Below, one piece after another: positions 7,489 to 17,048 of a stretch of 64,000 nucleotides of DNA. Source of the stretch: an uncultured Lachnospiraceae bacterium (lineage in GTDB: Bacteria > Bacillota > Clostridia > Lachnospirales > Lachnospiraceae); assembly GCA_947626745.1 (NCBI GenBank), contig CANQTF010000001.1, positions 372,001 to 436,000 of the forward strand, in the 5' to 3' direction. A program made the translations under genes and the position numbers. The notes below the pieces were generated by a model that saw nothing but the letters and a program-made list of their open reading frames with translations, had not been told where the DNA came from and searched no databases. Within the stretch, counting starts at the first letter, position 1. Every line of letters starts with the position of its first letter.

Positions 7489-10029
7489 TCACTTCTGCAC
7501 GATATTCACGATCCGGCCCGGCACATAGATCTCTTTTACGATCGTGCCGGTCAGCTTATCCGCAACGGCCTCTTTTGCCTTGGCGATCACAGCTTCCTTC
7601 GGATCGTCCTTGCCGATCGAAAGGGTCGCTCTTATCTTGCCGTTGATCTGCACCGCGATCTCCACGGTGTTTTCAACGGTCTTGGCTTCGTCGAACGCCG
7701 GCCACGAGGTCTGGTATACCCTGCCGGGGAAGCCGGCCTTCTCCCACAGCTCCTCCGTAATGTGGGGCGCTACCGGATTCAGCATCGTGATGAGCGTCCT
7801 GAACTCGCCCTTCGTCACGCTGTTTTTCTTATAAAATTCATTGATCAGAGACATCATCGCCGCTATGGCGGTGTTGTATTTCAGGTTTTCAAAATCGCTG
7901 CTGACTTTCTTGATCGTCTGATGCATCTTCGTTTCAAGATCCGCCGAGTATGCCTCGTCGTCCGTCATGTAGTCCTGCAGCTTCCACACTCTCTCCAAGA
8001 ACCGACGGCAGCCCTTGACGCCGTCCTCGCTCCAACCGGCGCTCAACTCGAACGCACCGATAAACATCTCATAAGTCCTGAGCGTATCCGCGCCGTACTC
8101 CGTCACGATATCGTCGGGATTCACCACATTTCCGAGAGACTTGGACATCTTGACGACAGGATGCTCCGCCATCTCGCCGTACTTCTCCTTGAGCGCTTCT
8201 CTTGCAGCCTTCTCGCTGCCGTATTCTTGCAGCAGCTTCTCCTGCTCCCCCGCAGACAGATTCGCAAAATTGTGCGGATTCAATCCGAGGATCATACCGT
8301 GGGAAGTCCTCTTGGCATAAGGCTCGGGACACGGCACCACCTTCTGGTCATAGAGGAACTTGTGCCAGAATCTGGAATAGAGGAGATGCAGCGTCGTGTG
8401 CTCCATGCCGCCGTTGTACCAGTCTACCGGCATCCAATACTCCAGCGCTTCCCTGCTCGCCAGCGCCTCCGTATTATCCGGGTCGGTATATCTGAGGAAA
8501 TACCATGAAGATCCCGCCCACTGCGGCATGGTATCCGTCTCACGCTTCGCCGGCCCGCCGCAGCAGGGACAGGTCGTATTTACCCAGTCCGTCATGAGCG
8601 CCAACGGCGACTCGCCGTTATCCGTCGGCATATAGCTGTCCACCTCGGGAAGCTCCAAAGGGAGCTCGCTCTCGTCGAGCGGCACATAGCCGCACTTGTC
8701 ACAGTGTACGATCGGGATCGGCTCTCCCCAGTAGCGCTGTCTGGAGAACACCCAGTCTCGCAGCTTAAAGTTGGTCTTGGCGCAGCCGATGCCTTTATCC
8801 TCCAGAAAAGCGATCATCTTCTCTTTCGCCTCCGCAACGCTCAAACCGTTGAGGAAGCCGGAGTTGACAAGCGTGCCTTCGGCCACATCGGTATAGACTT
8901 CTTCCTGTACGTTTCTGCCGCCGGCAACCACCTCAACGATCGGCAGTCCGAACTTCTTGGCAAAATCCCAGTCTCTCTCGTCGTGCGCCGGCACCGCCAT
9001 GATCGCGCCCGTGCCATAACTCATCAGTACATAGTCGGAAATAAAGATCGGTATCTCCTCATCGTTCACGGGATTGACCGCCGTTAGGCCGTCCAGCTTC
9101 ACGCCGGTCTTATCCTTCGCCAGCTCCGCGCGCTCGAAATCGGATTTGCGGGCCGCCTGTTCGCGGTAAGCCTCGACCTCGCTCCAGTTCTTGATATCGT
9201 CCTTATACTTATCCAGAAGCGGGTGCTCGGGAGACATGACCATATAGGTCACACCGAACAGCGTATCGCATCTGGTCGTGTAGATGCGCATTTTGTCTTC
9301 CTTGCCCTTGATGACAAAATCAACCTCCGCGCCGTTTGATCTGCCGATCCAGTTCTTCTGCGAAACCTTGACGCGCTCCACGTAATCGACGGTGTCGAGA
9401 CCCTCGATCAGCTTGTCGGCATATTCCGTGATCTTCAACATCCACTGACTCTTCACCTTGCGGATCACTTCGGAGCCGCATCTCTCACAGACACCGTTGA
9501 CGACCTCCTCGTTTGCAAGTCCGACTTTGCAGGACGTACACCAGTTGATCGGCATTTCGGATTTATATGCCAAGCCGGCCTTAAACAGCTTGAGGAAGAT
9601 CCACTGTGTCCACTTATAGTAGCCGGGATCCGTCGTGTTGATCTCTCTGTCCCAGTCAAAAGAATATCCGAGCGCGTGAAGCTGGTCCTTGAAACGTTTC
9701 ACGTTGTTCTTCGTCACGATCTTCGGGTGAATATGGTTCTGGATCGCGTAGTTCTCCGTCGGAAGGCCGAAAGCGTCCCAGCCCATCGGATACAACACAT
9801 TGTATCCCTGCATCCTTCTCTTTCTCGCCACGATATCCAGCGCGGTATACGGCCTCGGATGACCTACGTGAAGTCCCTGCCCCGAGGGGTACGGAAATTC
9901 TACCAGCGCATAATACTTCGGTTTGGAATAATCGTCGGAAGTCTTAAATGCCTTCTCGTCGTCCCAGATCTTCTGCCATTTCGTCTCTACTTCTCTGTGA
10001 TTGTACAACTCTGCCATTTTATTGCCCAT
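7489..10029 (-). CDS. leuS: Leucyl-tRNA synthetase
   Basis: The 846-residue protein is full length for a bacterial leucyl-tRNA synthetase, which charges tRNA-Leu in the cytoplasm. His-Val-Gly-His after Pro-Tyr-Pro-Ser-Gly is the class I HIGH motif. A Cys-rich zinc segment (Trp-Cys-Thr-Ser-Cys ... Cys-Glu-Arg-Cys), the editing domain with [15 protein letters not shown], and Lys-Met-Ser-Lys-Ser follow in order. The ATG at 10029 has AGGA 5 bases away; a second ATG at 10017 would also work. A plain promoter precedes it, and I see no T-box leader. Confidence 0.97.
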   Translation of the reverse strand: MGNKMAELYNHREVETKWQKIWDDEKAFKTSDDYSKPKYYALVEFPYPSGQGLHVGHPRPYTALDIVARKRRMQGYNVLYPMGWDAFGLPTENYAIQNHIHPKIVTKNNVKRFKDQLHALGYSFDWDREINTTDPGYYKWTQWIFLKLFKAGLAYKSEMPINWCTSCKVGLANEEVVNGVCERCGSEVIRKVKSQWMLKITEYADKLIEGLDTVDYVERVKVSQKNWIGRSNGAEVDFVIKGKEDKMRIYTTRCDTLFGVTYMVMSPEHPLLDKYKDDIKNWSEVEAYREQAARKSDFERAELAKDKTGVKLDGLTAVNPVNDEEIPIFISDYVLMSYGTGAIMAVPAHDERDWDFAKKFGLPIVEVVAGGRNVQEEVYTDVAEGTLVNSGFLNGLSVAEAKEKMIAFLEDKGIGCAKTNFKLRDWVFSRQRYWGEPIPIVHCDKCGYVPLDESELPLELPEVDSYMPTDNGESPLALMTDWVNTTCPCCGGPAKRETDTMPQWAGSSWYFLRYTDPDNTEALASREALEYWMPVDWYNGGMEHTTLHLLYSRFWHKFLYDQKVVPCPEPYAKRTSHGMILGLNPHNFANLSAGEQEKLLQEYGSEKAAREALKEKYGEMAEHPVVKMSKSLGNVVNPDDIVTEYGADTLRTYEMFIGAFELSAGWSEDGVKGCRRFLERVWKLQDYMTDDEAYSADLETKMHQTIKKVSSDFENLKYNTAIAAMMSLINEFYKKNSVTKGEFRTLITMLNPVAPHITEELWEKAGFPGRVYQTSWPAFDEAKTVENTVEIAVQINGKIRATLSIGKDDPKEAVIAKAKEAVADKLTGTIVKEIYVPGRIVNIVQK

Positions 10030-10062
10030 GCCTTTCCTGAAGCCATTTTATCCATGCTATAT

Positions 10063-10090
10063 ATTGTATTATACTTGGCGGATTTGTCAA
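10063..10090 (-). promoter_or_regulatory. leuS promoter
   Basis: TTGACA (10090-10085) and TACAAT (10068-10063) are 16 bases apart on the minus strand. The leader is only ~30 bases, too short for a T-box. Confidence 0.65.
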
Positions 10091-10131
10091 CCTTTTTCAC
10101 GGCGTATCCGGACACGCCACGCCGCCGTGTC

Positions 10132-10180
10132 AAAAAATCCCCACACAGAGACAGGACACGGCTGCCCGTGTCCTGTCTCT
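10132..10180 (-). terminator. Terminator of the EF-G-like gene
   Basis: A perfect 15-bp stem (10147-10161 with 10166-10180) around a 4-base loop is followed on the minus strand by GTGTGGGGATTTTTT. Confidence 0.8.
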
Positions 10181-10238
10181 ATCTAAAACCTTCTCTATCA
10201 TGTATAGCCGGTTACGGCATGCCGCAAAGCAATTCCCC

Positions 10239-12332
10239 CTATGCCTCGCCGCCGGCCTCCGCTACCTTGCTTGCACGCGCCGCCACTTCTTTCTCCTGCA
10301 CATCGCCGGGCGCCTGCTCGTATCTTGCGAACTCATATTTATATGTGCCGCGGCCGCCCGTCATGGATCTGAGATCGGTGCAGTATCCGTTCAGACAGGC
10401 AACGGGAATATCCGCCTCGACGGTCGTCTTGCCGTCTCCCGCGGGATTCATACCCAATACGCGGCCCCTGCGCTTATTCAGATCGCCCATGATGTCGCCC
10501 GTATAGGAATCCGGCACGGTCACCTGAAGGTTGGCGATCGGCTCCAAGAGCACCGGACCGGCCTCCATAAAGCCCTTCTTGAACGCTTGGATCGTCGCCA
10601 TCTTAAACGCCATCTCGGAGGAATCCACCGGATGATAGGAGCCGTCGTAGAGGACCGCCTTCACGCCCACTACAGGATACGCGGCCATCGGTCCGCCCGC
10701 CACCGACTCCTGAAGCCCTTTCTCCACGGCCGGATAATAATTCTTCGGCACAGCGCCGCCCACTACTTCCTGTTCAAACACGTAAGGCGTCTCCAGATCG
10801 CCGGACGGTTCAAAGCGCATCTTGACATGGCCGTACTGCCCGTGCCCGCCCGACTGTTTCTTATATTTGTACTCCACATCGGATTTCCCCCGTATCGTCT
10901 CCCGGTATGCAATCTTCGGATCTGTCAGCTCAATCTCGGCCTTGTACTCATTGAGCATCCTGCTGGCAACAACGTCCAGATGCAGATCGCCCATGCCGTA
11001 GAGGAGCGTCTGCTTATTCTCGGCATCATTGACGATCCACAGCGTCTGATCCTCATGCTTCATCTTCTGCAGCGCCTGTGCCACCTTATCCACATCGCTC
11101 TTGTTCTTCGCCCGATAGCGCTTGCAGGTGTACGGTGTGGAGAGCTCCGTCTTGCCGTAGCGGATCACTCTGGCTTTGGTGGACAGCGTATTGCCCGTTC
11201 TGGCCGCCGTCAGCTTCGCGATCGCGCCGATATCTCCCGCATGCAGCTCTTTGACCTCAATGGGTCTGCTGCCCTGCAGCACATAGAGCTTACTGATTTT
11301 CTCCTCCACCTCTTTCTCGTCGTTGTAGATGGTATCGTCGCTCTTGAATACGCCGGAGCACACCTTGATCAGCGAGTATTTCCCGATGAACGGATCCACG
11401 ATCGTTTTAAAAATATATGCGGATTTCGCTTTGGAAAAATCATAGTTCGCCTGAAAGATCTCGTTGCTCTTCAGATCAATGCCCGCGATCTCGCGGTTTT
11501 CCGGGCTTGGCATGTATTTTACGATATCGTCGAGCAGCGTGTAGATGCCCTGACAAAGTATGTTCGATCCCATGGAAATCGGCACGATGCTGCCGTCCAT
11601 GACATTGCTGCGAAGCGCCGCCCTGATCTCCGCCTCGGAGAAGCTGTCGCCGTTAAAGTAGCGCTCCATAAGTTCCTCGCTCGTCTCGGCCACCGCTTCC
11701 ATAAGGGTGTCGCGGCAAAGCTGCAGGTTCGCCTTGCTGTACTCCGGCATCTCGCACTCGACGACTTCCTTGCCTTCCCAGCGGTACGCCTGTTCGGTAA
11801 TGACATTGATATATCCCACAAACTTCTCATTTTCACGGATCGGCAGATGAAACGGCGCGATCTTCTTGCCGTACATCTCGGTCATCTTCTCGACCACCTG
11901 CCGGAAAGAGGCGTTGTCGATATCCATATCCGTGACGAACACAAACCGCGGGAGCTTATATTTCTCGCACAGCTCCCAGGCCTTCTCCGTGCCGACTTCC
12001 ACGCCGGCTTTGCCGGACACAACGATGATCGCCGCATCGGCCGCGCCGACTGCCTCCTCCACTTCACCGACGAAGTCGAAGAAACCCGGCGTGTCCAATA
12101 CGTTGATCTTCGTATTCTCCCATTCGATCGGAACAACAGACGTGGCAATGGATATGTGTCTCTTCTGCTCTTCCTTGCCAAAGTCGCTCACCGTGTTGCC
12201 GTCGTCCACCTTCCCCATTCTGGAAGTAATTCCGGACAGGTAGGCCATCGCCTCGACCAGGCTGGTCTTACCGCAGCCGCCGTGTCCGAGCAGAGCCACA
12301 TTGCGAATCCTATCAGTTGTGTAAACATTCAT
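10239..12332 (-). CDS. Elongation factor G-like GTPase with altered G4 motif
   Basis: The start at 12332 has GGAGG 10 bases upstream; a longer frame uses a GTG without a site. The 697-residue product has all EF-G domains: GTPase with Gly-His-Gly-Gly-Cys-Gly-Lys-Thr-Ser (16-24) and Asp-Thr-Pro-Gly-Phe, domain II, and domain IV with Gly-His-Gly-Gln-Tyr-Gly-His. It belongs to the EF-G-like (EFG-II) group rather than canonical FusA. The G4 position, usually Asn-Lys-x-Asp, reads Thr-Asp-Met-Asp, so guanine recognition may be changed. These paralogues are thought to act on ribosomes, but their task is unclear. It is transcribed alone, divergent from tyrA. Confidence 0.85.
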   Translation of the reverse strand: MNVYTTDRIRNVALLGHGGCGKTSLVEAMAYLSGITSRMGKVDDGNTVSDFGKEEQKRHISIATSVVPIEWENTKINVLDTPGFFDFVGEVEEAVGAADAAIIVVSGKAGVEVGTEKAWELCEKYKLPRFVFVTDMDIDNASFRQVVEKMTEMYGKKIAPFHLPIRENEKFVGYINVITEQAYRWEGKEVVECEMPEYSKANLQLCRDTLMEAVAETSEELMERYFNGDSFSEAEIRAALRSNVMDGSIVPISMGSNILCQGIYTLLDDIVKYMPSPENREIAGIDLKSNEIFQANYDFSKAKSAYIFKTIVDPFIGKYSLIKVCSGVFKSDDTIYNDEKEVEEKISKLYVLQGSRPIEVKELHAGDIGAIAKLTAARTGNTLSTKARVIRYGKTELSTPYTCKRYRAKNKSDVDKVAQALQKMKHEDQTLWIVNDAENKQTLLYGMGDLHLDVVASRMLNEYKAEIELTDPKIAYRETIRGKSDVEYKYKKQSGGHGQYGHVKMRFEPSGDLETPYVFEQEVVGGAVPKNYYPAVEKGLQESVAGGPMAAYPVVGVKAVLYDGSYHPVDSSEMAFKMATIQAFKKGFMEAGPVLLEPIANLQVTVPDSYTGDIMGDLNKRRGRVLGMNPAGDGKTTVEADIPVACLNGYCTDLRSMTGGRGTYKYEFARYEQAPGDVQEKEVAARASKVAEAGGEA

Positions 12333-12417
12333 TTCACATGATCCTCCAGTTCTGTTATTCACTCATGATTGGGCAAATTGTCCATTTATGTTATCCCCAA
12401 ACACAAATCGTAAGTAT

Positions 12418-12446
12418 ATTTTACTAAATTCAAGTCAGGTTTTCAA
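12418..12446 (-). promoter_or_regulatory. Promoter of the EF-G-like gene
   Basis: TTGAAA (12446-12441) and TAAAAT (12423-12418) are 17 bases apart on the minus strand. The promoter diverges from that of tyrA. Confidence 0.65.
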
Positions 12447-12479
12447 TAACTTTTATGCGAAATGTATAAGATTCTCCTC

Positions 12480-12508
12480 TTGTGGCTGTTTTTTTTAAAT
12501 GGTATACT
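12480..12508 (+). promoter_or_regulatory. tyrA-aroA promoter
   Basis: TTGTGG (12480-12485) and TATACT (12503-12508) are 17 bases apart, with the start codon 40 bases further on. Confidence 0.6.
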
Positions 12509-12547
12509 GGTTAAGACAAAAGACAGATCAAGAAAGGGGATCGGATC

Positions 12548-13648
12548 ATGCGTATACTTACCTGCGGTTTTATCGGACTGGGACTGATCGGCGGCTCTAT
12601 CGCCAAGGCCGTCCGCAGCGCCGTTCCCGACGCACACATGCTCGCGTACGACGTAAACGAAGCCTCCCTGAAGCTCGCGCTGGAAGAGAAAGTGATCGAC
12701 AAGATCTGTCCTGCCATCGACGCTTCTTTTGGTAGCTGCGACTACATATTCCTGTGCGCGCCCGTCTCGCACAATGCCGAGAACCTTCTTGCGCTGAAGG
12801 AACACCTGTCCCCGCACACGATCCTGACTGATGTCGGCAGTGTCAAGACGGACATCCACAGACACATCGGAGCGCTCGGTCTGGACAGCAGATTCATCGG
12901 CGGACACCCCATGGCGGGCTCGGAGCGTTTCGGCTATCAGAATTCCAAGGCGTCCCTTCTGGAAAATGCCTACTATATACTGACGCCTACAGACAGTGTG
13001 CCTGAGGCTGCCCTGAACCGCTTCCGCGATCTCGTGAAGTCGTTTGGCGCGATCCCGCTCGTCTTAAGCTACGAGGAGCACGACTATGTGACCGCCGCCA
13101 TCTCCCACCTTCCCCATGTCATTGCCGCGTCCTTAGTCAATCTTGTCAGGGAGTCCGACTCCAAGGAAGGCGTGATGAAAATGATCGCCGCCGGCGGTTT
13201 CAAGGATATCACGCGGATCGCTTCGTCCTCACCGGCCATGTGGCAGCAGATCTGTCTCACCAACACGGAGAACATCTCCAAGCTGCTGCGCGACTATATC
13301 AAATCGCTCACGGACATCTTGGTCTGTCTGGACTATCGGGCCGAAGATGCGCTGTACGACTTTTTCGACAAGGCCAGAAGTTATCGGGAATCCTTTATCG
13401 ACGCCCCCAGCGGCCCGCTCAAGGCGGAGTATGTTTTTACGGTGGACATCGCAGACAAGCCGGGCGCCATCTCCGCCATCGCGTCCCTGCTCGCGCTCCA
13501 CAACGTGAGCATCAAGAATATCGGCATCAACCACAACAGGGAATTTGCAGAGGGTGCGCTGCGCATCGAATTCTATGATAAGACTGCGATCGAGAAGGCG
13601 ATCGAGGTCATGTCGGAGCACGGCTACAAGCTCCACACGAAAAATTAG
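12548..13648 (+). CDS. tyrA: Prephenate dehydrogenase with C-terminal ACT domain
   Basis: The 366-residue enzyme converts prephenate to 4-hydroxyphenylpyruvate with NAD(P)+ in tyrosine synthesis. Gly-Leu-Gly-Leu-Ile-Gly-Gly-Ser (10-17) is the Rossmann dinucleotide loop, and Gly-Gly-His-Pro-Met-Ala-Gly-Ser-Glu is the conserved prephenate site. The last ~75 residues (Phe-Thr-Val-Asp-Ile-Ala-Asp-Lys-Pro-Gly) form an ACT domain, so tyrosine feedback is likely. AAAGGGG precedes the ATG. aroA follows after 17 bases in the same transcript. Confidence 0.95.
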   Translation: MRILTCGFIGLGLIGGSIAKAVRSAVPDAHMLAYDVNEASLKLALEEKVIDKICPAIDASFGSCDYIFLCAPVSHNAENLLALKEHLSPHTILTDVGSVKTDIHRHIGALGLDSRFIGGHPMAGSERFGYQNSKASLLENAYYILTPTDSVPEAALNRFRDLVKSFGAIPLVLSYEEHDYVTAAISHLPHVIAASLVNLVRESDSKEGVMKMIAAGGFKDITRIASSSPAMWQQICLTNTENISKLLRDYIKSLTDILVCLDYRAEDALYDFFDKARSYRESFIDAPSGPLKAEYVFTVDIADKPGAISAIASLLALHNVSIKNIGINHNREFAEGALRIEFYDKTAIEKAIEVMSEHGYKLHTKN

Positions 13649-13665
13649 CTTAGGAGAGAGATACC

Positions 13666-14955
13666 ATGAGTCACAACATGATAAGATTGGAAAAGGCGGC
13701 GCATCTGCGCGGGGAGATGACCGTTCCCGGAGACAAATCCATATCCCACCGCGCCGTGATGTTCGGCTCACTCGCCGAGGGTGTCACGGAAGTATCGAAT
13801 TTTCTGCAGGGCGCGGACTGCCTCTCCACGATCGACTGCTTCCGCAAGCTGGGGATCGAGATAGAGAATACGCCTGAGCGCATCCTGATCCACGGCAGAG
13901 GGCTGCACGGGCTGCGTGTTCCCGGCTCCGTGCTGGACGTCGGCAACAGCGGAACTACCACCCGGCTGATCTCCGGCATCCTCGCCGCACAGCCGTTTGA
14001 GACTACACTGACAGGCGACGCTTCCATACAGAAGCGCCCCATGCGCCGCATCATAGAGCCGCTGTCCCTGATGGGCGCCGACATCTCCAGCGTCAACGGC
14101 AACGACTGCGCGCCGCTGCGCATATGCGGCAGAAAGCTCCACGGCATACACTATCGTTCCAAGATCGCTTCCGCGCAGGTCAAATCCGCGATCCTGCTGG
14201 CCGGCCTGTACGCCGACGGCCCGACCGCGGTCACGGAGCCCGCGCTCAGCCGCAACCATACCGAGATCATGCTGAACTATTTCGGCGCCTGCGTCACAAG
14301 CGAAGGCACTACCGCCTCCGTAAAGCCCGATCCCGCTCTGCACGGCCAGAAAGTGGTCGTGCCCGGAGACATCTCTTCCGCCGCATTCTTTATCGCCGCG
14401 GGGCTGATCGTACCCGGCGCGGAGCTTCTGATCCGCAACGTCGGCATCAATCCTACCCGCGACGGGATCCTCAGAGTCGCGGAAGCTATGGGCGGCAATA
14501 TCACTTACCTGAACGTCCGGCATGACGGAGAGCCGACTGCCGACCTGTTAGTAAAGCACAGCGCCCTGCACGGCGTCACCGTCGAGGGCGATATCATTCC
14601 GACGCTGATCGACGAGCTGCCGATCATCAATATCATGGCCGCGTACGCCGAGGGCACTACCGTCATACGAAACGCCGAGGAGCTGCGCGCAAAAGAATCG
14701 AACCGTATCGACGTGATGTCCGAATATCTGAGCGCTATGGGCTGCGACATCACTCCCACGCAGGACGGTATGGTCATCGTCGGCGGCAGACCGCTCCACG
14801 GAACCGTGGTCGATCCCCATATGGACCACCGCATCGCCATGAGCTTCGCCATCGCGGCGCTGGCCGCGGAGGGCGTCACACAGATAACGGACGGCGGGAT
14901 CGTCACCGTCAGCTACCCTGATTTCTATGAGGAGCTCGGCAGACTGACGCGCTGA
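13666..14955 (+). CDS. aroA: 3-phosphoshikimate 1-carboxyvinyltransferase (EPSP synthase)
   Basis: The 429-residue enzyme joins shikimate-3-phosphate and PEP in the common aromatic pathway. Pro-Gly-Asp-Lys-Ser-Ile-Ser-His-Arg (21-29), Gly-Asn-Ser-Gly-Thr-Thr-Thr-Arg, Gln-Lys-Arg-Pro-Met, and Arg-Ala-Lys-Glu-Ser-Asn-Arg are the substrate-binding motifs in normal order, and the length is typical. AGGAGAG lies before the ATG. It pairs with tyrA in a small tyrosine/chorismate operon. Confidence 0.97.
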   Translation: MSHNMIRLEKAAHLRGEMTVPGDKSISHRAVMFGSLAEGVTEVSNFLQGADCLSTIDCFRKLGIEIENTPERILIHGRGLHGLRVPGSVLDVGNSGTTTRLISGILAAQPFETTLTGDASIQKRPMRRIIEPLSLMGADISSVNGNDCAPLRICGRKLHGIHYRSKIASAQVKSAILLAGLYADGPTAVTEPALSRNHTEIMLNYFGACVTSEGTTASVKPDPALHGQKVVVPGDISSAAFFIAAGLIVPGAELLIRNVGINPTRDGILRVAEAMGGNITYLNVRHDGEPTADLLVKHSALHGVTVEGDIIPTLIDELPIINIMAAYAEGTTVIRNAEELRAKESNRIDVMSEYLSAMGCDITPTQDGMVIVGGRPLHGTVVDPHMDHRIAMSFAIAALAAEGVTQITDGGIVTVSYPDFYEELGRLTR

Positions 14956-14966
14956 GATATCGTCTC

Positions 14967-15004
14967 AAACGAGTTGAAACACGCTTTGCCAGTTGCCCGC
15001 GTAA
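14967..15004 (-). repeat. Dispersed terminator-associated element, short copy C
   Basis: Read on the minus strand, TTACGCGGGCAAC ... GCGTGTTTCAACTCG matches both ends of the elements at 39162-39248 and 22043-22137, with the middle missing. A strong hairpin (15011-15034) lies just before it, as at the other two sites. Confidence 0.6.
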
Positions 15005-15010
15005 GTCAAA

Positions 15011-15034
15011 TGCCCCGCAGCAAGCTGCGGGGCA
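15011..15034. terminator. Shared hairpin between aroA and the VanZ-like gene
   Basis: TGCCCCGCAGC and GCTGCGGGGCA form an 11-bp stem around AA. T-rich sequence on either side is weak (TTTTCTTC on plus, ATTTGACTT on minus). It lies between two convergent genes and probably serves both. Confidence 0.6.
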
Positions 15035-15049
15035 TGATCCGGTTTTCTT

Positions 15050-15547
15050 CTATGATGACAATTTGACTAAAAGGCGGTTCAGGAAATAGGACACGACCAT
15101 ACACGTGATCCCCGCCAGACTGCCGTACCAGTTGAGTTTCACGTCGGTCATCTGAAAATGTCTTCCCTCGATAAACTGTTTATAGTATTCCGTATAGTAT
15201 GCAAGCATATAGCAGACCACGCCCGACAGCAGGATACCGGCAATGCGGAAATATTTCCTGCATATGACCATACTGACAAAGGCCGTGACAAGCCCGACCA
15301 CAAAAAACAGTGCAAGGTGCGCCCCGTATCGGATCATGAGGCTGACTGCCTCAATCTTCTCCTGCGTAGGCTCCGCAAAAACCTGCGATGCGATCCGGTC
15401 CGCCACCTGCATCGTCACGCCCGCGGACTGCGTTCCGTTCTGAAATGAGACGAGCATCACGAAGTACACGAGGAGCACGAGCGCCAGGACCGACGCCGCG
15501 ATCACGATAAGTTCCAGCCACAGCTTCGTATATTTTCCGTGTTTCAT
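15050..15547 (-). CDS. VanZ-like family membrane protein
   Basis: The 165-residue protein has four membrane segments (~12-34, 73-90, 98-118, 140-160). The motif Glu-Tyr-Tyr-Lys-Gln-Phe-Ile-Glu-Gly-Arg with Asp and Asn a few residues later (Thr-Asp-Val-Lys-Leu-Asn-Trp-Tyr-Gly) is the VanZ-like signature. VanZ raises teicoplanin tolerance in enterococci; most chromosomal relatives have no proven role. The PilZ gene ends 15 bases upstream, so the two are likely one transcript. Linkage gives no clear substrate. Confidence 0.8.
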   Translation of the reverse strand: MKHGKYTKLWLELIVIAASVLALVLLVYFVMLVSFQNGTQSAGVTMQVADRIASQVFAEPTQEKIEAVSLMIRYGAHLALFFVVGLVTAFVSMVICRKYFRIAGILLSGVVCYMLAYYTEYYKQFIEGRHFQMTDVKLNWYGSLAGITCMVVSYFLNRLLVKLSS

Positions 15548-15562
15548 ACCGATGCGCTTTTC

Positions 15563-15904
15563 CTATTCGCCCATATTGTTGATCGTATCATATGTCGCTA
15601 TCCTGCTTGCGTCCTGCTCGGACATACCGATAAAGATAGCGCCGCATTCAAAAGTGCCGTCTTCCTTCTCCTGCACGCGGATGATCTCCAGAAACGCATG
15701 CAGGATCTCCTGTGTCCATATCGTCAGATAAGACTCGTACACGGAACCGATCTCCAGCTTCACCGGACAGGTAAAGCCGATCCCCGTCTTGGACACGTCC
15801 GTCACTTCGATATCGACCTGCCTCGGCTCTCCCGCCTGATCCATCCGCTTGATAAAGAGCGTTGAAGCCAGTTCGATGCGCCTGTTCTTTCGTCTCTCTT
15901 CCAT
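15563..15904 (-). CDS. PilZ-domain c-di-GMP-binding protein
   Basis: I take the ATG at 15904 (AAGGGG 10 bases upstream) as start; an ATG at 15958 lacks a site. The product has 113 residues. Arg-Arg-Lys-Asn-Arg-Arg near the N-terminus and Asp-Val-Ser-Lys-Thr-Gly-Ile-Gly-Phe ~35 residues later are the RxxxR and D-x-S-x-x-G motifs that bind c-di-GMP. No second domain is present, so it should act as a small receptor or adaptor. The GGDEF protein (25805-27055) and HD-GYP protein (35167-35895) could supply and remove the ligand. Confidence 0.85.
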   Translation of the reverse strand: MEERRKNRRIELASTLFIKRMDQAGEPRQVDIEVTDVSKTGIGFTCPVKLEIGSVYESYLTIWTQEILHAFLEIIRVQEKEDGTFECGAIFIGMSEQDASRIATYDTINNMGE

Positions 15905-15995
15905 ACCCCGTTTTCCCCTTTTCGATAAATTGATGCCCCGCAAGACCTCCGATTTCATTTTAACCCAACATATGACGACTTAGCAACAAAAAAAT

Positions 15996-17039
15996 CTAAT
16001 CCGGATCGACAATGAGCATCGCGTCCCCGAAACTGAAGAACCTGTACCTTTCCCGAACAGCCTCCTCGTAGGCGCGAAGCACATTCTCCCGCCCCGCCAG
16101 TGCGGAGACGAGCATGATAAGCGTGGATTCCGGAAGATGAAAATTGGTGAGCAGACCGTCCGTCACCTTAAACCGGTAGCCCGGATAGATAAAGATATCT
16201 GTATCGCCGCAGCACGCCTCCAGCGTGCCGTCCGCTTTCGCCGCGCTCTCCACCGTGCGGCAGCTCGTTGTTCCCACACAGATCACGCGGTGTCCGGCCG
16301 CCTTGGCGCGGTTGATCTTCTGCGCCGCCTCGGCCGTCACCTGATAGTGCTCGGAATGCATGTGATGTTCCAGTATATTGTCCGCCTTGACCGGCCGGAA
16401 AGTACCCAGTCCCACGTGCAGCGTCACATAGGCAGTCTCCACGCCCGTCTCCTCTATCTGCCGCAGCAGTTCCTTCGTAAAATGCAGTCCTGCCGTAGGC
16501 GCCGCCGCCGAGCCTTCATACCTGGCATACACGGTCTGATAGCGGTCCTTATCCTGCAGCTTGTGCGTTATGTACGGCGGAAGCGGCATCTCGCCGAGCC
16601 TGTCCAGCACCTCCTCGAAGATCCCCTCATAGGAAAACTGTATGAGGCGGTTCCCTTCCTCCGCCACAGCCAGCACTTCCGCCTTCAGGCTGCCGTCGCC
16701 AAAGCGCAGCTTTGCCCCCGGGCGCATCTTCCTGCCGGGTCTTACGAGCGTCTCCCAGATATCGTTCTCCCTGCGCTTCAAAAGAAGCACCTCCACCGCC
16801 GCGCCGGTATCCTCCTTGACGCCCAGCAGTCTGGCCGGAATGACCTTGGTATCATTTAAGACCAGGCAGTCGCCCGGTCTTAAATAATCCGTGATCTCCC
16901 TGAACATATGATGTTCCGTCTGTCCGCTGCCCTTTTTCAGCACCAGCAGTCTGGACGCCGAACGGTCCGCAAGAGGATCCTGCGCGATCAGCTCCTCGGG
17001 GAGTGCAAAATAAAAATCTGATTTTTTGATCTGTTCCAT
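15996..17039 (-). CDS. queA: S-adenosylmethionine:tRNA ribosyltransferase-isomerase
   Basis: The 347-residue enzyme transfers and rearranges the ribosyl part of SAM onto preQ1-tRNA to make epoxyqueuosine. [19 protein letters not shown] and Asn-Phe-His-Leu-Pro-Glu-Ser-Thr are signatures of QueA, and the length is normal. The ATG at 17039 has AGGTGG 5 bases upstream, overlapping the stop codon of the peptidase gene; a GTG at 17048 would lack a site. It is translationally close to that gene. Confidence 0.96.
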   Translation of the reverse strand: MEQIKKSDFYFALPEELIAQDPLADRSASRLLVLKKGSGQTEHHMFREITDYLRPGDCLVLNDTKVIPARLLGVKEDTGAAVEVLLLKRRENDIWETLVRPGRKMRPGAKLRFGDGSLKAEVLAVAEEGNRLIQFSYEGIFEEVLDRLGEMPLPPYITHKLQDKDRYQTVYARYEGSAAAPTAGLHFTKELLRQIEETGVETAYVTLHVGLGTFRPVKADNILEHHMHSEHYQVTAEAAQKINRAKAAGHRVICVGTTSCRTVESAAKADGTLEACCGDTDIFIYPGYRFKVTDGLLTNFHLPESTLIMLVSALAGRENVLRAYEEAVRERYRFFSFGDAMLIVDPD

Positions 17040-17048
17040 ACGTGCCAC

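Noticed and set aside
10030..10238. T-box in front of leuS
   Set aside because: The promoter leaves a leader of only ~30 bases, and no T-box sequence or antiterminator is present. The strong hairpin here belongs to the EF-G-like gene.
10200..12341. A 700-codon open frame on the plus strand opposite the EF-G-like gene
   Set aside because: It mirrors the codon structure of a confidently coding minus-strand gene, has no ribosome site, and yields a His/Arg/Leu-rich product with no domain. The same holds for long antisense frames over leuS, rnfC, the kinases, ispH/S1 and oadA.
15563..15958. PilZ protein starting at the ATG at 15958
   Set aside because: No ribosome site precedes it; the extra residues are basic and not part of the PilZ fold. 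The ATG at 15904 has AAGGGG at a normal distance.
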